Shown here: in pieces, positions 57,221 to 64,000 of the stretch
Layout: each line of letters starts with the position of its first letter
How positions within the stretch are numbered: the first letter of the stretch is position 1
Assembly (NCBI RefSeq): GCF_000002985.6
Contig: NC_003284.9
Coordinates: 11,966,001 to 12,030,000, forward strand
Source of the DNA: Caenorhabditis elegans
Lineage: Eukaryota; Nematoda; Chromadorea; Rhabditida; Rhabditidae
Direction of reading: 5' to 3'
DNA length: 64,000 nt
The notes under the pieces: generated by a model
What the model saw: the letters and a program-made list of their open reading frames with translations, nothing else
The model's database searches: none
What the model was told of the DNA's origin: nothing
Translations under genes and position numbers: made by a program

Positions 57221-60200
57221 ATTTGTTTTGCTACGCTAAACGTTCATTCGCGCGTACTGTTTTACATGTTTGCACTTTTTCAAAGCCTTGCCCAATAAGC
57301 TTCAATTTCCGGATTTTTTTTTATGAATATGTTTCTTGTCCCTCCCAGTGCTACTTCTTGGGATTCGATTCATTCGTCTAATTTTGCTAATTACACTAGT
57401 TGGAAAAGACACGTATGCATTGCCAATCAAGATAGAAAAAAAGAATACGAGAAATAGAGGAAGAGCTACTAGATTTCCGCTCTTAATCAAACCAAATTCA
57501 AATCAGGAGTGCTCTAAATCTCTTCATGTTTTCACAGTGTACATGATGAAAGGAATCCGTATTTTTACTCCATCGCGCGCTTTCTTTTGTCAAATATTCA
57601 TGATTCTGATGAGCGGCTGAAGGGGAGAAGTTGTGTTGGCGCTTCCGGTAATCTGATCGTGCTCCTGTGGATTGAGTACATGCGTACGTACTTTCAACGT
57701 GAATGTGTTGGCTACACAAAGTATGACTAGAAATTGAATATTTCTTGATTCATGGCCGCTGATCATTCGGTTCCACAAGATAGAAAGTCGGTAATAAGAA
57801 AAACTGGTCATTAAATCATGAATTTACGCAAAACTGTGTAAGTTCCAATATTTTCTCAATTTGCCAAATACATTCCTTGCGCTCAATGTTCAGTATCTGA
57901 AAAGTTTAGTAACTGATTTAAAATTATCTCAGTTTTTTTTTCTTTCAGAAGCCTTAATAGACTTGCTGAACATTTCAGAAAGTTCTACAAGCAGTGACAT
58001 TTAACTTTTGATACGATTCGAACTATTTTCGAGTTCATAGAGATTTTATGTATCAGACAACTTGAATCAAGTAGTGTGTTCCCAGGAAAAGTTGACATTC
58101 ACAATATTTCTGAAAATATTTTCATTTTGTTTTGAGAACTTGTAGATATTTTTCAATAAAGTCAACAAAGAGCTTGTATAAAACGGTGTAGTGTTATTTT
58201 TGTTAATAGACAATGGGCGCTTTCCAATTTTTTTCGAGTTTTTTTTAAATTTGAGAATCGTTCAATTAATGTGTTAATTTGAACAACGTTCTTGCATAAC
58301 ATCTGTCAAGTTTTCTTCCGTTTTATGAGTTTCGGCCGGAAACACAATGTTTGATTAGATCGCATCTTGCTGCAGCTCAAAATGTTTAATTGGCAAAACT
58401 AGACTATTTTTGGATTTTAGAGAACGCTTGAACACTACTTGAGATTTAACAAAAGTAGAATACCTACAATACTTTAAGGTAAATACATCTATAAAATAAA
58501 ATCTTGCGGGGTAACATAATTTCAAAAATTCAAACGAAGAAAAGCACTTTTCGATTTTTTAACCAGTCGTAGTCATTTTAATTTGAACAATGCTGCTCCA
58601 GTATTTCAGTTATCAACAGATTTTCATGTAGAATTTTTTTAAAAACTATTCCATACAGTTTACCAAGAGGCCTATAATGCTTTTATTCTTTTCAAAATAT
58701 TTGTAATACTTGTGCATTTTTTTACTCATTAGACTTAGTAATGAATATTTAAGACTAAAATTACAAAAATATTCTTTACGTTTTTGCGCTTTTTAGCTTT
58801 AAAAATAACTTTAAAATGGGGCATGTAATACCAAAGTACCATTTTGTGAACTTACATTAGTTTTGCAGAATTATTATAATCTTAGCAGTTACTGTACTAT
58901 GACTAGGTCTAACCTGTAGAGGCAACATTTACGTAGCAAGTTTTCATTTACTTTTAAAAGTTTACTTCACTATTCACATTTTCAATTCCATGATTTGTTG
59001 TGTGACGTAATTGTTTTTCTTTGTATTTTCCACCTTATGATTTAGTTGCCTGTAGCTTGGTGTAAAAGAAAAACTTTGTAACACAAAAGAATTTGACTTG
59101 TCTTTGGTCCGGAAAACCTCCGTTTTTCAGTCAGACTATCCTCCCACATTTCCATTGTTCCGTCGCATCTCTTCCTTTTCTCACTTTTTTGTTGTTTTTA
59201 GTCGCCGTTGCATCTTTTATCGGCAAAAGACGCATGGTTGCTAAGCACTTCCGTTTCTTTTTCACACCCATCCGAGACGATGTCGTCACAGGAACTTTTT
59301 TGTTGGCCAGGAAAGGCCAAAGAAGTATCCAACTCTTCTTCTTCTTCTTCTACTCGATTTCGAGTATTTTCTCCACCCGCACCCGGTTTTTCTTTACGCT
59401 TTATTCTGCTTTTCTTTTTTCTTCCTTTTATTTGGGCACACCCGTCCATGATGTCAGTGTCAAAACTCCACGCCCAATTGGCCGTGCTACTCTTTATCCT
59501 TCCGAGTAAAATTGAAGGAGTACTGAGTTTTGTGAAGATTTTTGTGTCATGTCTTCGTGAAAAAAGTGGTCAACGACTTGGACTCAAAATCCTTCGTGTG
59601 AATGTTTCCGTTTTCAACGGAAATTCCTTTCATTTTCTATTTTAAACATTCCCTAAACTTCTCTCAGACTCGCAATAATAACTCAAGATTCAATTCTCGT
59701 CTTTCTTTCTTCCAGCTCTTCCCAATAGAACCCTCTTCAGACAAGTACCGTAAACTGATACATTCGTTGGATAGCCTTCGACAAGTCTGTGACGTCTTCT
59801 ATCTTTGGTTTGTGGCTCGGAAGATCAGCGTATAGATGTATGTATGAATTCCAATTTCCAGCAAATTTCCTATCTGATCCCCATTTTTCTTTGTTTTTGG
59901 TTTGCCTTAACACCATCTGTCTTGGTGCCACATTTTTTTGTGCAATGTTTTTTGTCTATAGAAACCGTTAGGTATTAGGAGATGTTCAGCAAAAAATTAG
60001 TCATTTTATTGATCAACACTAGGCTGCACTTAATTTTATATGCAAATACTGGTTCCTCGAGTACGGGTTTCAGCGTAAAATGAACCCTCTTTAGATAAGA
60101 CAAACAAATTTTGATCCTGTTACTTGAAAGTATATTAAAAGCAGTTAATGAGAATCTTGTGAATACATGCAATTTTAAGAAAAATATTAAAATATAACTT

Positions 60201-60230
60201 TTAAGTAGTTTTACTCTCTTTTAATTCAGT

Positions 60231-60450
60231 CACCGTAGTTTCCCTATTAGTCTTGTACCCCGAGTGCATTTTTTTTTGATGACTTGTATCTCTGTTGTTT
60301 TTGGATTTATCAAAAACTGTTAAGTTATCAAAGTATAGAAAAGTATTATGCACGTATTGTTTTGTAACAGTTGTTTAATAAAGCCAAACGCAAAAGAGAT
60401 ACAAGCCGTCAACGTAGATGATGCAAAGCTTAAATGGAAAATACGGTAGT
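60231..60450. repeat. Palindromic dispersed repeat
   Basis: The left end caccgtagtttccctatt and right end aaatggaaaatacggtag are inverted copies. An inner pair, gacttgtatctct (60281-60293) and agagatacaagccgtc (60395-60410), is also inverted. The structure is an imperfect palindrome of about 220 bases. It shares the ctattagtcttg motif with the other copies. Confidence 0.6.
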
Positions 60451-62939
60451 TGTTTACTGAACTTTCAAAATATCGTTTTTAGTTTTGCAGGCTTAATTTT
60501 CAATCATTGTCTTCAAAGTAAATTTGACACTTTTCACATTTGGAAAACGAAACTAAGGATTTGTACTCGATTTTTAAGTTTTGCTTGAACATTTTTTCTA
60601 GTAAAACAAATCCGACACCAAAAAAAGATCAGATCTGCAACCTAACTGTAGAAACCAAAAAGTTGATAAATAGGAGATATCAATAGAGCGGCTCTATTCA
60701 GAACTCTTTTCCCACTTTTTATGTCCCACCGTCCTCTGCTTATTTTTTTTTGTCGCGTTTTCAACTCGACACACAAAACATACACTCAGTCACTTGGGCC
60801 GACCAATTCTCCGTGCCCCCTTGCTACTTCTGCTCCTTCTTTGTAAAATCCATTGTTCGTCCTTCCTAAGATACTTGAATCAGAGGCAGACACAGTCTAA
60901 GAGTGTCTGAATGTTGTGGAGAAGAGGGGAGCTCCTGTGCCCTCTCTTTTTCGTGTGTTTTGCCTTGGTCGAGTTGAGAAAAGAAAACGTGTACACTCCA
61001 ACCAGTTCGGTCCCTTTTTCGGGTTCCAATTATTTTCATCCAGTTTTATAATTTCGGTTTCCGGGTTTATGGCTTTCTTTTCCTTCAATCTTGTTCTCCA
61101 ATTGCTACGAATCATAATTCAAGTTTATGATTTATAAACTTACAGTAATCTTGCCTTGCGTTAGTTTCAATTGATGATTCAAAAAACCGAGCAGATACAA
61201 TTTTCCCTCCCCGAAAATCAGATCCAACCACGTAGACCTTTACTTTTGTTTTCCTTTTGTAGTTTTTTGTTCAACTATTCATTTTCGTACCTTATTTTTG
61301 TTAAAAATTTTGCTATTTCATTTCACTCATCCATTCCGCACCAAAAAAAAAACGAAATGTGTTCAATAGCGGCAGCCACTAGCAGCAAATATGAATATAT
61401 GGTGGCGGTGTGCATAGTGGAGTCTAAAACAGGAAATAAAATTGGAAACGGAGAGGCTCTGGCACTGCAATGAAAGCCGATAGAATTACTCCGTGTTCCC
61501 CCATTTTTCCACCTTCGTTTTTATATCAATCTAGTTGGATTGCGGAGAATTGACGGGTTATCGAAAATGTTGCGTTTTTATTATTTTTTTCTGGTGCAGG
61601 TTATGGATCAGTGACTTAAACATTTTTGGGTTTTAGTCTCAGAAAGGTCAATTTTATCCATTTCCGGTAGTGTGAAACGTTACAAAGCGAATGGCACTTT
61701 TCAATTTTTGGAAAAAAATTTTTTTGATTAGAAAGGGAGTGGCGCGAATGAGAGAATTGTTCCATTTTACAGTACTAGTATCATAATAACACGGCTCATA
61801 ATTTTTTTCATTTATCTACATTATGAAATTCCAAAAAAAAATTTCTTCAAGTTTAAAAATGTCAAATTTTTGTTTCAGATTTTTTTATAGTGAAGCAAGT
61901 GAAGCTTCGGTTATATGCTTTTTATTTTTATGTAATTGAAAAAGAAGAGAGTTAAAACACAAATATTTTGTAAACGAGTTTTTGATTTGCTTCACTTTAT
62001 TTCCGTAAGGATTCTTGTTAAGATAATCTCGTTTTTGAATATTCATCAAATAACTAACTGCCGTGAGCCGTGTGGTGTCCAATTTCCACAATGCTCATCT
62101 CATCTAGACTAAATCAACAAAACACTATAAATTTGCTTCTGGTTGCATCGTATTTTCTTAAATGAAATAAGATGCAAATTGCATAATTTTCCAGTCGGCG
62201 TTTGCTTTCTTCTACTGCTTCCTCCATTTTTTTTGGTTTCGCAGTTGGAATGCCACTTTAGTGAAGAAGTTGAAAAACTAAAATAATTACTTTTTCGTCA
62301 CATTTATTTTGTGGGTCCTTCTTCCATTCCGAACTTGCACGCAATGAAGGAAAAGAAACATAGATGAAGTACACGAAGGGAAGCACCAAGTACTTTTTAC
62401 TTGTAACCCTCGCTTTCACACACTTCCTTACGTCATGAGTGTAGTCACTGGGACAACAGCACCTAGAATTTCGAAAAAGGGTTCAAAAATCTCAGAAATC
62501 TATTGTTCTTTTTCTTTTTCTGAGATTCCTTACTCATTCCGTCGTTTTCCTTATTTCCCCCCCTTCTCCTAACTTCTCACATCTTGTTGTCATATTCTAT
62601 TCATGCTAAATCTCCACTTTTTGTCACATTTTTCCTGTTATTGTTGCCTCTCTCTCTCCCTCCCCATTTTTTGATCTGCCTTTACACAAAACGAAAACAT
62701 TCCTTTTTCCAGAAAAGTACCGACGAATTCGATAAGAAGTTTTGAACAGAAGCAAAATCGAATCAAAACTTTTGATATTGAACACTCTTTTTTCCAACAC
62801 ACATGTCCATCAATGAGCTCAATTGAAAATCGAAATCTGAAAAAGTCATTGATAAAACAGCATCAGCAACATCAACGGATCATCATTGCCGGTTGACAAG
62901 CTGTGCACCAGGCGAGAAAAAAACCTCAACACAGACCGA

Positions 62940-63973
62940 ATGTGTTGCTGCACAAGATTACATCGCCATCAGATTCATCTTATAAGGTGAGACAAGAACT
63001 CAATTACCCGAATTCGATTCTAGCCTCTCGAACTCAATTTCGTTGTCAATTTACTTTTTTCCACTGAACATCTTTTTTTTCAGCTATGGAATCGTATCAT
63101 GCGGGCTTATCACTACGGGTTTAGTCTTCACTGTTTTTGCAATTTTCCAAAAGGAATCTCAAATCGGAAAGGTGAATTTGAAATGTACAGAACGAGGAAA
63201 CTTTGTAAAAAAGAACTATGAAATAAAATTCAAATTAATATTCACAGCGTTGACACGAGTGTCAAACATTTTCTTTGAGCAATTTTCGACTTGAAGTTTG
63301 AAAATTAAAAAAAAAACGATTTCGGGTACAAATATTAATTTAATTGGTAAACTCGCTACTATCAACACTTTCAAATTTTGAATAAACTCCTCCTGCACGA
63401 ATAGCTTCGAATAGATACGAATAGATTCTACATAGATTCGAAAACAATAATTCAGCTATCCGAAGTAAACTTTTTTTTGCCTAATTTTTTTTTGCCTAAT
63501 ATTTCATTATGTTTTTTTTATCTTTTAATTGATACTTTTTTTTGAAACAATTTCGAATAACAGGAATAATCATGAACTCTTGTTTATAATCCACGGCTCT
63601 TAAAACAAAAAAAAGTTTTAAAAATAGCCCTGCTCCTTTCTCCATAATGGGACACTTCACAAATAGTACTTGTTTGTTTCAAACATCCAACCGGAAATAG
63701 AGGTCAGGTTCAGAAACAGCTTCACAATAAACAAAACGACAAACTATGCAATATTTATGAATTTAATAAAACGAAAAAAAAGTGATACTCGGAGAAGTTG
63801 AAAATCATTAATTAAAATGGCGAAACATGAAAACAAACTTTTTCAAGGTATGGCTTGCTGGACCTACTACAATGGTTGTTGGCCTGGTGTTAGCAGGGAA
63901 AGTTGTCATAGATTGGGGACCAGCAATGCTACATGCACGGGAAGGATCCATAGATTCTAGGTTATTTGATCAG
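62940..63973 (+). CDS. Start of a small membrane-protein gene (partial)
   Basis: Exons 62940-62986, 63084-63171 and 63848-63973 join with consistent phase, giving 87 residues before the window ends after a CAG|GTAATT donor at 63973. The N-terminus is MCCCTRLHRHQIH, a Cys cluster that could be palmitoylated. Two hydrophobic segments follow, about residues 17-36 (YGIVSCGLITTGLVFTVFAI) and 46-64 (WLAGPTTMVVGLVLAGKVV), joined by a short polar loop. After DWGPAM comes a polar stretch that continues out of the window. The two segments resemble the paired hairpin of a four-pass or two-pass membrane protein. The family is not recognised with certainty. The start was chosen as the first Met in the frame that splices into exon 2; an in-frame stop lies upstream. 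Confidence 0.7.
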
Positions 63974-64000
63974 GTAATTTGCAATACACGTTCAAACGTG

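Larger units (their letters stand above)
55200..62939. other. Long non-coding region between ucr-2.1 and the last gene
   Basis: About 7.7 kb with no convincing exon. Features seen: a pyrimidine-rich stretch at 59100-59460, which creates spurious long frames; two copies of the dispersed CTATTAG repeat (57121-57220, 60231-60450); and more pyrimidine-rich DNA at 62500-62720 just before the last gene. It probably includes that gene's promoter. Confidence 0.5.

Noticed and set aside
59093-59645. Two overlapping plus-strand frames of 138 and 145 codons
   Set aside because: They are produced by a long pyrimidine-rich stretch; the peptides are Phe/Ser/Leu-rich low-complexity and both frames are open at once.

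Overview
The window is nematode nuclear DNA, almost certainly Caenorhabditis elegans chromosome X. It is AT-rich. Genes are cut by many short introns, most with TTTTCAG-type acceptors, and several start codons sit just after an outron-like acceptor. The gene set matches a known X-linked neighbourhood: sams-1, set-6, sma-5, nmat-2 and ucr-2.1, recalled as cosmids C49F5, W06B3 and VW06B3R. Gene names rest on protein family plus this order. Exon models were built by hand from splice signals and reading phase.

Layout, left to right. 0-1.4 kb: sams-1, S-adenosylmethionine synthetase (+). 4.3-8.7 kb: a SET-domain histone methyltransferase, set-6 (-). 9.1-14.0 kb: a 226-bp satellite of about 20 forward copies plus two inverted copies at its left end, bracketed by a 20-bp minisatellite. 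14.3-16.0 kb: a nuclear hormone receptor (-). 16.8-17.6 kb: a 208-aa membrane protein (-). 20.2-21.2 kb: a 115-aa protein that is essentially one CBP/p300-type TAZ zinc finger (+). 21.5-21.9 kb: a hAT-like MITE with an 8-bp target duplication. 22.4-25.0 kb: a 784-aa Ser/Thr/Lys-rich protein I do not recognise (+). 27.2-27.6 kb: a second hAT-like MITE and a tRNA-His gene (-). 28.8-29.8 kb: an 88-aa acidic protein behind a clear TATA box (+). 32.0-35.3 kb: sma-5, an ERK5-like MAP kinase (-). 35.4-48.4 kb: about 13 kb with no convincing exon. 48.4-50.2 kb: nmat-2, NMN adenylyltransferase (-), with an LTR-like insertion in an intron. 50.2-51.8 kb: a Tc3-like foldback transposon just upstream of its start codon. 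52.4-55.1 kb: ucr-2.1, complex III core protein 2 (+). 55.2-62.9 kb: mostly non-coding with short dispersed repeats. 62.9 kb to the edge: the start of a small membrane-protein gene (+).

The genes do not form an operon or one pathway. Two are highly expressed metabolic genes with C-ending codons (sams-1, ucr-2.1). SAMS-1 makes the methyl donor that a SET enzyme such as SET-6 uses, and NMAT-2 makes NAD, but their proximity is probably incidental. I found no clearly new multi-gene system. The best leads are the satellite and its brackets, an unusual activation loop in SMA-5, a frame-shifting cassette exon in sma-5, SUMO-interaction-like motifs in SET-6, a GC-AG intron in nmat-2, and three well-delimited non-autonomous DNA transposons.
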